A stretch of 64,000 nt of DNA. Origin: Actinomycetospora sp. TBRC 11914. Lineage in GTDB: Bacteria; Actinomycetota; Actinomycetes; Mycobacteriales; Pseudonocardiaceae. The DNA lies in NCBI RefSeq assembly GCF_012933465.1, contig NZ_JABBND010000013.1, positions 120,921-184,920 on the forward strand, given 5' to 3'. The position numbers were made by a program, and so were the translations under genes. The notes beneath the pieces are model-generated. The model saw only the letters and a program-made list of their open reading frames with translations, was not told the origin of the DNA and did no database searches. This document shows, one piece after another, positions 20,544 through 32,540 of this stretch. Position 1 is the stretch's first letter; every line of letters starts with the position of its first letter.

Positions 20544-21187
20544 CCGACGAGCCCGGGCCCACCGAGTGGACCGTGGGGGAGCCGGAGGTCGGTGTCGGTC
20601 CGTGGCCGGGCGGCCCGGACGCGTGGCCCGACGACCCGCGGCTCGACCCCGAGCTGCTCGCGGGCGGCGACCGGCGCAACGTCGTCGACCGGTACCGCTA
20701 CTGGCGGCGGGAGGCCGTCGTCGCCGACCTCGACATCCGGCGGCACCCGTTCCACGTCGCGATCGAGAACCTCCGGCACGACGCCAACATCGGCACCGTG
20801 GTGCGGACCGCGAACGCGTTCCTGGCCGCGGCGGTGCACATCGTGGGCCGGCGTCGCTGGAACCGCCGCGGCGCGATGGTCACCGACCGCTACCAGCACG
20901 TGGTGCACCACGCGGACGTGGCCGCCCTCGCGGCGTGGGCCCGCGCCGAGGGCCTCACGGTGGTCGCGGTGGAGAACGGCCCGGGCGCGCTGCCGCTGGA
21001 GACCACCGAGCTCCCGGAGCGGTGCGTGCTGCTCTTCGGGCAGGAGGGGACGGGCCTGAGCCCCGAGGCGGCCGCGGCGGCGGACCTCGTCGTCTCGATC
21101 GCCCAGTTCGGCTCGACCCGGTCGATCAACGCCGGCGTCGCGGCGGGCATCGCCATGCACGCGTGGATCCGGGCCCACGCGGGGTGA
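20540..21187 (+). CDS. SpoU/TrmH family RNA 2'-O-methyltransferase
   Basis: Methylates a ribose in rRNA or tRNA using S-adenosylmethionine. The 215 residues carry the three knot motifs: NLRHDANIGTVVRTANAF, LLFGQEGTGLSPE and SINAGVAAGIAMHAW. It has an extra acidic/Pro-rich N-terminus of about 50 residues. Translationally coupled to pyrE (GTGA); as I recall, the mycobacterial Rv0380c-pyrE neighbourhood is similar. The exact target nucleotide cannot be inferred. Confidence 0.9.
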   Translation: MTDEPGPTEWTVGEPEVGVGPWPGGPDAWPDDPRLDPELLAGGDRRNVVDRYRYWRREAVVADLDIRRHPFHVAIENLRHDANIGTVVRTANAFLAAAVHIVGRRRWNRRGAMVTDRYQHVVHHADVAALAAWARAEGLTVVAVENGPGALPLETTELPERCVLLFGQEGTGLSPEAAAAADLVVSIAQFGSTRSINAGVAAGIAMHAWIRAHAG

Positions 21188-21190
21188 GTC

Positions 21191-21937
21191 TCAGCCCTGC
21201 CGGTGACGGGGGATCTGGGTGGTCGGCGCGTCGTCGTCGGCGCCGTCGAGGGTCTCCTCGGCGGGGTTCGACGCCGCGAGCTTGCGCTCCCGGCGGGCCT
21301 GCAGGGCCTCGATCCCGATCGGGATGAGCGAGAGCAGGACGACGAGGACGAGCATCGCCTCGATGTTGTTCTTCACGACGTCGAACTGGCCCAGGACCGC
21401 CCCGAGCACCGTCACCCCGACCGCCCAGAGCACGCCGCCGATCGCGGAGAAGACCAGGAACCGTCGCGGGTCCATCCGCCCGACGCCGGCCATCACGGTG
21501 ATGAACGTCCGGACGATCGGCACGAACCGGCCGAGAACGATGGCCCGGTTGCCGTACTTGTCGAAGAACTTCTGGGTCCGTTCGACGTTCTCGCGCTTGA
21601 AGAGCCGTGAGTCGGGCTTGTCGAAGATCGCGGGTCCGGCGGCCCGGCCGATCCAGTAGCCGCACGCGTTGCCCACGAAGGCGGCGATCGCGAGCACGAT
21701 GCACACCAGCCACAGCGGTGTCTCGATCAGGCCGGTCGTGGCGGCGAGGCCGGTGATGAACAGCAGCGAGTCGCCCGGCAGGAAGAACCCGATCAGCAGA
21801 CCGCACTCGGCGAAGATGATGAGCGCCACGCCGAGGAGGGCCCACGGTCCGAGTCCGGAGATGATGTGGCTCGGGTCGAGCCACGTCGGTCCGAGGGCGA
21901 CGATGGTGGTGGCGTCGGCAGGCGGCACGACGGTCAC
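21191..21937 (-). CDS. DedA family membrane protein
   Basis: Polytopic inner-membrane protein of the DedA/SNARE-associated family, whose members move lipid carriers or maintain membrane potential. The 248 residues contain the family hallmarks ECGLLIGFFLPGDSLLF near the N-terminus and GRFVPIVRTFITVMAG with the conserved Arg pair, plus four to five membrane segments. The cytoplasmic tail ends DDDAPTTQIP, close to the DEAPT repeats of the protein at 17.9 kb. The GTG start is chosen because upstream residues are Arg/Pro-rich and not family-like. Confidence 0.88.
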   Translation of the reverse strand: MTVVPPADATTIVALGPTWLDPSHIISGLGPWALLGVALIIFAECGLLIGFFLPGDSLLFITGLAATTGLIETPLWLVCIVLAIAAFVGNACGYWIGRAAGPAIFDKPDSRLFKRENVERTQKFFDKYGNRAIVLGRFVPIVRTFITVMAGVGRMDPRRFLVFSAIGGVLWAVGVTVLGAVLGQFDVVKNNIEAMLVLVVLLSLIPIGIEALQARRERKLAASNPAEETLDGADDDAPTTQIPRHRQG

Positions 21938-22001
21938 GGTACCGACGCCACGTGAGACGGCGATGTGCGCCCGGACGGCAGAGCGCCCGATCGGGGACGG
22001 A

Positions 22002-22550
22002 TCAGGCCGGCAGGAGCAGCGAGAGCACGCCGATCGCCCCGCCCACCACGCCGCCGGCGAGCAGCGCGACGACGCTCCACCACGCCACGGTGGCCGCGCT
22101 CCAGGGCGTGGAGCCGGCGGCCGGCGACGGGCCGACGGGTGCGGGCCGGGCGGGCCCGACCCGCGGGTCCGGGCCGTAGGGGCGCGCCGGGCCGCCGAAT
22201 CCCCCGGACGTGGGACCGGGGCGCACCGGCGCGGTCGGCGGGGCCGCCGGCATCGGGGGCCGCGGCCGGCCGGGCGGGGGGACGAGGTTCCCGGAGCGGG
22301 GCGCCGGCACGTCGGGGCGTGCCGGGTGCTCGGCGGGGGCCGGCGCGGGACGGGCCTGGTCGCGCTGGTCGGGCCGGCGGACGCGGCCGAGCGGGCGGAA
22401 CCGGCGGCGGCCGGCGTCCTGGTCTCCCCGCTCCCCGGACGCGGGATCCGTCGTGGCGGGCGAGGGCGCGGGGTTCTCGACGCGCGGGGTCGACACGCCG
22501 CCGGCGGCGTGGGCCCGCAGCGCCTCGGACAGCAGCCGCTCGTCACTCAT
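22002..22550 (-). CDS. Proline-rich protein with a C-terminal membrane anchor
   Basis: I do not recognise this 182-residue protein. It begins MSDERLLSEALRAHAAGG, continues as a Pro/Gly/Arg-rich disordered stretch to about 145, and ends in one or two hydrophobic segments (VAWWSVVALLAGGVVGGA, then LSLLLPA). It lies downstream of, and on the same strand as, the sigma factor gene with a 144-base gap. An accessory or anti-sigma-like role is possible, but no zinc or ASD motif is present. Confidence 0.55.
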   Translation of the reverse strand: MSDERLLSEALRAHAAGGVSTPRVENPAPSPATTDPASGERGDQDAGRRRFRPLGRVRRPDQRDQARPAPAPAEHPARPDVPAPRSGNLVPPPGRPRPPMPAAPPTAPVRPGPTSGGFGGPARPYGPDPRVGPARPAPVGPSPAAGSTPWSAATVAWWSVVALLAGGVVGGAIGVLSLLLPA

Positions 22551-22694
22551 CGCCGTGGATCGTAGCCGCGGGGCCCGGACGTACCCCAGGGTCGTGCGGG
22601 ACAGCGGTGGTCACACCGCGGTGGGCGGCTCCGGACGGACGATCACCGACCGCCCGTCGGCGCAGCGCCCGCAGCTCACCGATCGGGGGAACCG

Positions 22695-23456
22695 TCAGGC
22701 GCCGGCCCCGACGATCTTGGAGATCGCGTCGAGGCCGCGGCTCGCGGTCGACTTGACGGTGCCCCGGCTGATGCCGGTGGCCTCGGCGATCTCGGCCTCG
22801 GAGAGCCCGCCGTAGTAGCGCAGGACCAGGACCTCGCGCTGGCGCCGGGGCAGCTGCCCGAGCGCCGACACCACCGCCTGGTGCTCGGCCGAGAGCATCG
22901 CGAGCGATTCCGCCGACCGGGCGTCCGCGGTGTGCGGCGGCGTGTACTCCCGGGCGGTGCGGCGGCGCCGCAGGACCGACCGCGAGCCGTTGACCACGGC
23001 GGTGCGCAGGTAGCCGAGCGCGGCGTTCTCGTCGCGCAGCCGCGACCAGTGCCGGTGCAGGCCGGTGAAGGCCTCCTGGACGACGTCCTCGGCGGTCGCC
23101 GGGTCGTCCACGAGCAGGATGGCGAGGCGCACGAACCGCATGCGGTGCTCGCGGTAGAGGTCCTCGAGGGTGCGTGGGCCCTCCGGCGGTGCCTCCGCCC
23201 CGGGAGCGGGAGCCTCGGCGGCGGGCCAGGGGCCGGGGGCCGGCGCCGGGCCGGGCGGCGCGGGCCGGCCGTTGCCGGGGTGGCCGGGCCCGGGTCTGCC
23301 GGGCGCGGGCCGCGTGCCCACCGCCGGGCGGGGCTCCGACCGAGGCGCCGGCGGGGCCGCGGCATGGACGACGGAGGCGTCGGCCCCCGTCACGGCATCG
23401 AGCGCACGCAGGCTGCCCAGCGTGCGTTCGATCGCGCTCTCCACCGGCTCGACCAC
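22695..23456 (-). CDS. SigE-type ECF RNA polymerase sigma factor with Pro-rich N-terminus
   Basis: Directs RNA polymerase to an alternative promoter set. In the 253 residues, region 2 lies around LEDLYREHRMRFVRLAILLV and DPATAEDVVQEAFTGLHRHW, and region 4 has LPRRQREVLVLRYYGGLSEA and GISRGTVKSTASRGL. Both are complete. About 90 residues before region 2 are Pro/Gly/Ala-rich, longer than usual for ECF factors. The GTG start lies just after GGAGGC, too close for ideal spacing, so the GTG 12 bases further in may be used. No cognate anti-sigma factor is evident. Confidence 0.85.
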   Translation of the reverse strand: MVEPVESAIERTLGSLRALDAVTGADASVVHAAAPPAPRSEPRPAVGTRPAPGRPGPGHPGNGRPAPPGPAPAPGPWPAAEAPAPGAEAPPEGPRTLEDLYREHRMRFVRLAILLVDDPATAEDVVQEAFTGLHRHWSRLRDENAALGYLRTAVVNGSRSVLRRRRTAREYTPPHTADARSAESLAMLSAEHQAVVSALGQLPRRQREVLVLRYYGGLSEAEIAEATGISRGTVKSTASRGLDAISKIVGAGA

Positions 23457-23716
23457 GCCTCCGACGATAGACCAGCCCCCCGACGGCCCCGGGGCGGAGG
23501 AGCGTCGTGACACCCGGTGCCGGAGCTGCTCCGGACGGGGACCGCCCCACCGGGGCGGGAGAAGTCGTCCGCCCACGTCACGACGGGCGTGCACGGGCCC
23601 TCGCGACGGGCATACTGCCCGCGCCGGGCGTGCACCGTCGCAGCCACGACAGGGCCGGCGCCCGGCGGAGTCCGGGAGACGACCGGGACTGCACACGCGC
23701 CGACCAGGGAGCCACC

Positions 23717-24751
23717 ATGCCGATCGCGACCCCCGAGGTCTACAACGAGATGCTCGACCGGGCGAAGGCCAACCGCTTCGCCTACCCGGCCATCAACTGC
23801 ACCTCGTCGGAGACCATCAACGCTGCGCTGCGCGGGTTCGCCGAGGCCGAGAGCGACGGCATCATCCAGTTCTCCACCGGCGGGTCGGAGTTCGGCTCCG
23901 GCCAGGCCGTCAAGGACATGGTGACCGGCGCGAGCGCCCTCGCCGAGTTCGCCCACGTGGTCGCAGAGAAGTACTCGGTCAACGTCGCCCTGCACACCGA
24001 CCACTGCCCGAAGGACAAGCTCGACGCCTTCGTCCGGCCGCTGATCGACATCTCGCAGGAGCGCGTCAACCGCGGCGAGAACCCGCTGTTCCAGTCCCAC
24101 ATGTGGGACGGCTCCGCGGTGGAGCTGCACGAGAACCTCGAGATCGCCCAGGAGCTCCTGGAGAAGTGCGCCAAGGCGAAGATCATCCTGGAGATCGAGA
24201 TCGGCGTGGTCGGCGGTGAGGAGGACGGCGTCGCCAACGACATCAACGAGAAGCTCTACACCGCGCCGGGCGACTACGAGCACACCGTCGAGGCCCTCGG
24301 TGCCGGTGAGAAGGGCCGCTACCTGCTCGCCGCGACGTTCGGCAACGTCCACGGCGTCTACAAGCCGGGCAACGTCAAGCTGCGCCCGTCCGTGCTCAAG
24401 GAGGGCCAGGAGGTCGCGGCCCGCAAGCTCGGCCTCCCCGAGGACTCGAAGCCCTTCGACCTGGTGTTCCACGGCGGGTCGGGCTCGCTCCTCGAGGAGA
24501 TCCACGAGGCGCTGGACTACGGCGTGGTCAAGATGAACGTCGACACCGACACCCAGTACGCCTTCACCCGGCCCATCGCCGGGCACATGTTCACGAAGTA
24601 CGACGGCGTGCTGAAGGTCGACGGCGAGGTCGGCGACAAGAAGGCCTACGACCCCCGCAGCTACCTCAAGGCCGCCGAGGTCGGGATGTCCGACCGCGTC
24701 GTCCAGGCGTGCGAGAACCTGCGTGCGACGGGGCAGTCGCTCGGCAAGTAG
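23717..24751 (+). CDS. fbaA: Class II fructose-bisphosphate aldolase
   Basis: Zinc-dependent cleavage of fructose-1,6-bisphosphate in glycolysis and gluconeogenesis. 344 residues, normal for the class. Zinc and active-site motifs include ALHTDHCPKDKL, the EIEIGVVGGEEDG loop, the FGNVHGVYKPG region and FHGGSGS. A GGGAGCC ribosome-binding site precedes the ATG. The 260-base gap to the divergent sigma gene holds the promoter region but no gene that I can support. A palindromic terminator follows. Confidence 0.96.
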   Translation: MPIATPEVYNEMLDRAKANRFAYPAINCTSSETINAALRGFAEAESDGIIQFSTGGSEFGSGQAVKDMVTGASALAEFAHVVAEKYSVNVALHTDHCPKDKLDAFVRPLIDISQERVNRGENPLFQSHMWDGSAVELHENLEIAQELLEKCAKAKIILEIEIGVVGGEEDGVANDINEKLYTAPGDYEHTVEALGAGEKGRYLLAATFGNVHGVYKPGNVKLRPSVLKEGQEVAARKLGLPEDSKPFDLVFHGGSGSLLEEIHEALDYGVVKMNVDTDTQYAFTRPIAGHMFTKYDGVLKVDGEVGDKKAYDPRSYLKAAEVGMSDRVVQACENLRATGQSLGK

Positions 24752-24794
24752 GCCGCAGGGTAGGCGCGGTACCAGCGCCCCCGACGCGCACGAC

Positions 24795-24832
24795 CGGCCG
24801 GTTCGTGACCATCGATGGTCACGGACCGGCCG
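24795..24832 (+). terminator. 38-bp palindromic terminator after fba
   Basis: A continuous inverted repeat centred on ATC|GAT with only one G-U pair. No loop remains unless the centre melts. It sits between the fba stop and the next gene. Confidence 0.75.
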
Positions 24833-24893
24833 TTCGTACCGGGCGCTCCCGGCGCGCCACGGGCCCGCCGCCCGGAGTGGGACGATCGGGGGC

Positions 24894-25334
24894 ATGACCA
24901 TCCCGACCGGTCCCTCCGCCGACCACGGCCACAACCTCCTCGGGCCGACGCCCACCCTGCTGCCCGCCGATCCCCGGCCGACGTCCCGGCTGGACGCCGG
25001 CGAGGACCCGGCCGCCGTCGCCGCGGACCACCCGACCTCGAGCGCCGCGTGGGCGACGCTCGCGGAGCGGGCGCTGGACGCGGGCGAGACGATCGCCGCG
25101 TACGCCTACGCGCGCACCGGCTACCACCGCGGGCTGGACCAGCTGCGCCGCAACGGGTGGAAGGGCTTCGGCCCGGTGCCGGTCGACCACGTGCCCAACC
25201 AGGGCTTCCTGCGTTCCGTGGCGGTGCTGGCCCGGGCGAGCGCCACGATCGGCGAGGACGACGAGGCGCTGCGCTGCCGCGAGCTGCTGGACGACTGCGA
25301 CCCGAAGGCCGCCGCCGCGCTCGGCGTCGTCTAG
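24894..25334 (+). CDS. DUF3151 family protein
   Basis: A 146-residue soluble protein of unknown function, restricted to actinobacteria as far as I recall. It contains the family-like core HPTSSAAWATLAERALD, AYAYARTGYHRGLDQLRRNGWKG (shortened) and VPNQGFLRSVAVLARA. The helical TPR-like spacing suggests protein binding. It follows fba, as its mycobacterial counterpart Rv0360c lies near fba. The ATG has GGGG spacing but no clear Shine-Dalgarno. Confidence 0.85.
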   Translation: MTIPTGPSADHGHNLLGPTPTLLPADPRPTSRLDAGEDPAAVAADHPTSSAAWATLAERALDAGETIAAYAYARTGYHRGLDQLRRNGWKGFGPVPVDHVPNQGFLRSVAVLARASATIGEDDEALRCRELLDDCDPKAAAALGVV

Positions 25335-25366
25335 GGGCGTCGTCCAGGGGCGTCGTCCGGGGCGCC

Positions 25367-25612
25367 TCAGGAGGCCTGGCGCAGCGGCTCGTCGACGACG
25401 TCGACGGGCCGCGCGTCGACCACCAGCGGCTCCGGGTCCCTCACCGACTGGAGGTGACGCTGCGCAACCGGCCGGACCGGTGCGGCCTCGAGGCGCAGCG
25501 GCGGCCGGACCGGGCGCCGGCGGAACGGCGCGTCGAGGACCCGGGTCTCGAGCTTCTCCATGAGGACGGCCGCGATCAGCAGGAGCACCGGGATGAGGAC
25601 CGCGACCAGCAT
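25367..25612 (-). CDS. Small membrane protein, 81 residues
   Basis: Begins MLVAVLIPVLLLIAAVLMEKLE, a single N-terminal membrane helix, followed by a basic, Pro/Arg-rich cytoplasmic tail (FRRRPVRPPLRLEAAPVRP). Function unknown. The ATG is the first plausible start, and the residues upstream are not hydrophobic. It is convergent with the DUF3151 gene. The 167-base stretch 25613-25779 upstream holds its promoter and nothing else that I recognise. Confidence 0.55.
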   Translation of the reverse strand: MLVAVLIPVLLLIAAVLMEKLETRVLDAPFRRRPVRPPLRLEAAPVRPVAQRHLQSVRDPEPLVVDARPVDVVDEPLRQAS

Positions 25613-25779
25613 GAACTGAACGTACCCCGGTCCGCGCGGGTCCGAACCTCCCGTCCGTCGAGGTCGGTCCGATCGGTGCAGCGCGGTCACCGCAGGTGTG
25701 TCGGCGGTCACCTGCCACCCACATGCGAGGCGGACACCGGGCGACCCGGCTCTCACCCACCGTCACCGCGAGGGAGCGG

Positions 25780-27920
<2,141 letters not shown>

Positions 27921-27939
27921 GGGGTGGCAGGTCCGCCCG

Positions 27940-27957
27940 GTCACCTAGACTGGTGAC
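27940..27957 (+). promoter_or_regulatory. Perfect inverted repeat enclosing a -10 box
   Basis: GTCACC-TAGACT-GGTGAC: two 6-base arms flank a TAGACT -10-like box, immediately before the GTG of the UBP zinc-finger gene. This geometry suits a repressor that occludes the -10 of a leaderless promoter. Confidence 0.5.
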
Positions 27958-28284
27958 GTGGGCGCCTGTGAACACCTCATCGCTTCCAAGCACACCGACC
28001 AGCCCACCCCGTCGGTCGATCCGGACACCCCGGGCCTGATCTGCCCGGACTGCCGGGAGGCCGGGTACGACGTCTGGGCGCACCTGCGGATGTGCATGAC
28101 GTGCGGGCACGTCGCGTGCTGCGACTCCAGCCCCCACCGGCACGCCACGGCGCACCACGAGGAGACGGGCCACCCGGTCATGCAGTCGTTCGAGCCGGGC
28201 GAGGCGTGGCGGTGGTGCTACGTCGACCGGCGGCTGCTGCCGCTGGTGCTGGCCGAGGACGGGGTCCCGACCGTCCACCGGTGA
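27958..28284 (+). CDS. UBP-type zinc-finger protein
   Basis: A 108-residue single-domain ZnF-UBP protein. The metal ligands are seen as CEH near the N-terminus, [21 protein letters not shown] and HP. In eukaryotes the domain binds ubiquitin C-termini. In actinobacteria it stands alone and its ligand is unknown. The GTG sits 6 bases after TAGACT, so translation is probably leaderless. No partner gene is obvious, and the next gene is convergent. Confidence 0.88.
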   Translation: MGACEHLIASKHTDQPTPSVDPDTPGLICPDCREAGYDVWAHLRMCMTCGHVACCDSSPHRHATAHHEETGHPVMQSFEPGEAWRWCYVDRRLLPLVLAEDGVPTVHR

Positions 28285-28291
28285 GCAGCGG

Positions 28292-29302
28292 TCAGCTCCA
28301 GGCGAGCAGGGCGGTGTCGCCGTTGTCGCTGAACAGCCCCTCGACGCCGAGGTCGCGGAAGCGCGCGTACTCGGCGAGCGCGTCGCCGTAGGCCGACCGC
28401 GGCGCGGCCTGCGCCGACGTCCCCGCCTGCCCGCGCCGCAGGGCCGGCGGGAGGAACTCGTTCTCGTTGCGGAACGTGTACGGCATCGTCTTCAGCCCCG
28501 CCGCGCGGGCGTCGGCGAGCAGCGTCGTGGGCTCGCCGTCGGGCCCGATCACCCGCTCCTTGGTCGGCCCGATCCACGCCGCGTAGCCCGCGATCTCCCG
28601 GAGGCCGTCGGGGGTGACGAGGTCGTCGTAGGTCCGCGGGTCGCCGGCGGCCACGAGGTCGGCGGGCGCGGTGCCGGGGCCGTCGAGGAGCTGGAGCAGC
28701 GGGCACCCGAGCTGGTCGTGCAGGCCGCGCAGCGTGGTCTCGAAGGACTGGACGAGCACGTGCGGGTCGTCGTCGAGACCCCGGCGGCGCAGGGTCGCCA
28801 CCAGGCCCGGCTCGACGGGCAGCCCGATCGAGGCGAAGTACGTCGAGTGCTTGACCTCGGGGAGGATCCCGACGCGCCGTCCCCGCTCGCGGGAGAGGTC
28901 GTCGAGCAGGTCGAGGACCTCGTCGAGCGTGAGGACCTCGTCGCGGCCGTCGTAGAGCGTGTTGTGCGGGCGGGTCGCCGGGATCCGCTCGACCGCGCGC
29001 AGGGTCTTGAGCTCGGCCAGCGTGAAGTCGACGGTGAACCAGCCCTCGGTCTCCAGGGAGTCGATCACGCGGGTGGTCCGGCGGGACGCGAACTCCGGCC
29101 GCGCCGCGACGTCGGTGGTCCCGCCGATCTCCGGCTCGTGGCGGGCGACGAGGTGGCCGTCGCGCGTCGGGCAGAGGTCGACGTCGACCGCGTCCACCCC
29201 GAGCCGGGCCGCGAGCGAGTACGACTCCACCGTGTGCTCCGGCCGGTAGCCCGGCGTCCCCCGGTGCCCGACGATGGTCACGGCGCGCTGCGTGGCCCCC
29301 AT
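28292..29302 (-). CDS. Glycerophosphodiester phosphodiesterase
   Basis: Hydrolyses glycerophosphodiesters to glycerol-3-phosphate and an alcohol. The 336 residues contain the family start [13 protein letters not shown], catalytic [26 protein letters not shown] and a C-terminal [11 protein letters not shown]. No signal peptide is seen at the chosen ATG, so it appears cytoplasmic, although many relatives are secreted. The frame stays open far upstream, but only this start gives family-like sequence. Divergent from purD. Confidence 0.9.
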   Translation of the reverse strand: MGATQRAVTIVGHRGTPGYRPEHTVESYSLAARLGVDAVDVDLCPTRDGHLVARHEPEIGGTTDVAARPEFASRRTTRVIDSLETEGWFTVDFTLAELKTLRAVERIPATRPHNTLYDGRDEVLTLDEVLDLLDDLSRERGRRVGILPEVKHSTYFASIGLPVEPGLVATLRRRGLDDDPHVLVQSFETTLRGLHDQLGCPLLQLLDGPGTAPADLVAAGDPRTYDDLVTPDGLREIAGYAAWIGPTKERVIGPDGEPTTLLADARAAGLKTMPYTFRNENEFLPPALRRGQAGTSAQAAPRSAYGDALAEYARFRDLGVEGLFSDNGDTALLAWS

Positions 29303-29398
29303 GCGTCCGATCTTCTCCGGTCCCGGGGGTCGCCCGCAGGTCCGGGTGGCACACGGCACGTGAACACTCGGGGGGCGCGGCCCGTAGGGTCGGCGGCC

Positions 29399-30661
<1,263 letters not shown>

Positions 30662-30680
30662 GTCCCGTTCGTGCAAGCCG

Positions 30681-30723
30681 AGCGTCGTTGCTTGCATCCA
30701 GTGGCAGGAAAGCCCCGTCGTCG
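30681..30723 (+). repeat. Left arm of a 43-bp perfect inverted repeat
   Basis: The 43 bases are identical to the reverse complement of 32460-32502. They lie between purD and a two-gene WXG100-type cassette. The arms are 1.74 kb apart. Confidence 0.9.
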
Positions 30724-30846
30724 CCCGGCCAGCGACGGACCATCGCTGACACCCGACGTCAGGATGGACCCTTCCTGACATCGGCCGACCCCGTGAGTTC
30801 CCGCGAACCACCACCGGCCGCGGCCGGTCCGACCTACCCTCGCGCC

Positions 30847-31224
30847 GTGCCCGATGTCGTCTACGGCTCCGCCGCGATCGAGCAGGCCCGCGTGTCCGCC
30901 GCGAGCCAGTCCCGCCGTATCCCGGCGCTCGCCGACCTGCTCGCCTCCGGTGACGAGCTGGGGGTGGACGGGCTCTCCTCGGGCGGGTCGCTGCTCGGGG
31001 CGCTGGCCGACCTGCGGGCAGCGCTCGAGGGCGAGCTGACGGCGGGCGGCGCGCGGATGGACGAGGTCGACCGCGCCCTCGACGCGACGCTGCGCTCGAT
31101 GCAGGGTGCCGACGCCGAGGGCGCCGCCGGGGTGCGTGCCGTGACGCGTGGGGCGAGCGGGCTGCGTGCCGGGGCGCGGGGCCCGTCGTCGTCGGGACTG
31201 GGCGCCCTGGCCGCGCTGCGGTGA
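30847..31224 (+). CDS. Small helical protein, candidate partner of the WXG100-transglycosylase protein
   Basis: I do not recognise a named family. The 125 residues are predicted mostly helical (IPALADLLASG, LLGALADLRAALEGEL, MDEVDRALDATLRSMQGAD) with a Gly/Arg/Ser tail. Size and helix content match the small ESX-type or EspC-like partners that often precede secreted WXG100 proteins. The GTG lies 6 bases after TACCCT, suggesting a leaderless start. The next gene begins 4 bases after the stop, so they form one unit inside the inverted-repeat pair. Confidence 0.6.
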   Translation: MPDVVYGSAAIEQARVSAASQSRRIPALADLLASGDELGVDGLSSGGSLLGALADLRAALEGELTAGGARMDEVDRALDATLRSMQGADAEGAAGVRAVTRGASGLRAGARGPSSSGLGALAALR

Positions 31225-31228
31225 GCCG

Positions 31229-32440
31229 GTGGCGGGCTGGGGATACGACGTCGTGGGCGCGCTCGAGGCCACGCCGGGCACCGAGGAACTGCTCGCGATC
31301 GCGCGGCGGGTGGACCGGGTCGACGCCGCCGCGGTGACCGACCTCGGCCGCCGGCTCGCGTCCCTGGCGGACGGGATGGACGACGCGATGCGCACGGTGG
31401 CCGGAGGCGGCGACGACGTCGCGCGCGCCTGGCAGGGGCCCGGCGCCGACGCCTTCACCCGCTACACCGCCGACTTCGCCCGCGCCGGGTCCTCGACCGG
31501 CGACGCCGCCCGCGCCGCGCACCGCGAGCTCGCCGGGCTCGGGCGCACGCTGGCCTCGCTGCGCGACGAGGTGGCCGGGCACGTCTCCGACGCCCTCGAC
31601 GCCGCGCACTCCGGCGTGGGCGTCTCCGGGACGGCGAGCGCCGCGGACGTCCGGGCCGCCGTCGCCGGGCCGACCGCCCGGGCCCGGTCGGCGCTGGCCC
31701 GCGCGGAGTCCGAGGTGGCGGACTGCGCCCGCCGGCTGCGCACGCTGACCGACGGGATGACCGGCTGGTCGCGGATGCGCTCGCCCGACGCCGGGGTCTC
31801 CGGGAGCTCGGGGGCGTCCTCGCGGTGGGCCGACCGCCGGCAGGTGACCCCCGGCGCCGACCACCCGGTGCAGGCCGCGCGGATCACCGGCGGGGACGAC
31901 GGCGGGTCGGGGGACGGCGGGTCGGGTGATGGCGGGTCGGGGGACGACGCCGGGTCGCCCCACGCCACGCACTCCGGGTCCGGCAGCGCGCACCACGGCG
32001 ACTCCGGGGACGACGGCGGGGCCGCCTCGGGGGACGACGGCGGCTCGGGCGAGGCCACGGCGGGGCCGGGCGGCGGTCCGCCGGGGAAGGTCGGCGACTG
32101 GATCCGTCGGGCCACCGCGATCCTCGCCCAGCACGGCGTGCCGGCGGACAAGATGGACCCGGACGCCATCGCGACGATCATCCACCACGAGTCGGGCGGC
32201 GACCCCGACGCGACCAACGGGTGGGACTCCAACGCGGCGAAGGGCACGCCCTCGATCGGCCTCATGCAGACGATCGGCCCGACCTTCGCCGCCCACAAGC
32301 TCCCCGGCCACGGCGACATCCACGACCCGGTCGACAACATCATCGCGGGGGTCCGGTACGCCATCGAGCGCTACGGCTCGGTCTCGCGCGTGCCCGGCGT
32401 CCAGGCCCTCGCGCACGGCCACGGCTACGTGGGCTACTAG
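31229..32440 (+). CDS. WXG100-like protein fused to a lytic transglycosylase domain
   Basis: A 403-residue protein. The N-terminal helical region (about 1-175) has a WQG turn (Trp68) like WXG100/ESX substrates. A Gly/Ser/Asp-rich linker with 15-bp DNA repeats (about 220-290) follows. The C-terminal SLT domain has HHESGGDP (catalytic Glu321 expected), SIGLMQTIGPTF and the closing ALAHGHGYVGY. There is no Sec signal, which fits export by a type VII system through the WXG100 part. It is likely a cell-wall-cutting effector or growth enzyme. No ESX export genes are in the window. Start GTG is preceded by CGG rather than a strong ribosome-binding site. Confidence 0.75.
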   Translation: MAGWGYDVVGALEATPGTEELLAIARRVDRVDAAAVTDLGRRLASLADGMDDAMRTVAGGGDDVARAWQGPGADAFTRYTADFARAGSSTGDAARAAHRELAGLGRTLASLRDEVAGHVSDALDAAHSGVGVSGTASAADVRAAVAGPTARARSALARAESEVADCARRLRTLTDGMTGWSRMRSPDAGVSGSSGASSRWADRRQVTPGADHPVQAARITGGDDGGSGDGGSGDGGSGDDAGSPHATHSGSGSAHHGDSGDDGGAASGDDGGSGEATAGPGGGPPGKVGDWIRRATAILAQHGVPADKMDPDAIATIIHHESGGDPDATNGWDSNAAKGTPSIGLMQTIGPTFAAHKLPGHGDIHDPVDNIIAGVRYAIERYGSVSRVPGVQALAHGHGYVGY

Positions 32441-32459
32441 ATCCCCGGCCGACCGACCT

Positions 32460-32502
32460 CGACGACGGGGCTTTCCTGCCACTGGATGCAAGCAACGACG
32501 CT
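32460..32502 (-). repeat. Right arm of the 43-bp perfect inverted repeat
   Basis: Exact reverse complement of 30681-30723, starting 20 bases after the transglycosylase gene stop and 38 bases before the aminotransferase start. Beyond the 43 bases the flanks diverge. Confidence 0.9.
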
Positions 32503-32540
32503 TCGCTGGCACCGGGACCCCCTGTGCCAGGGTGGAGCGC

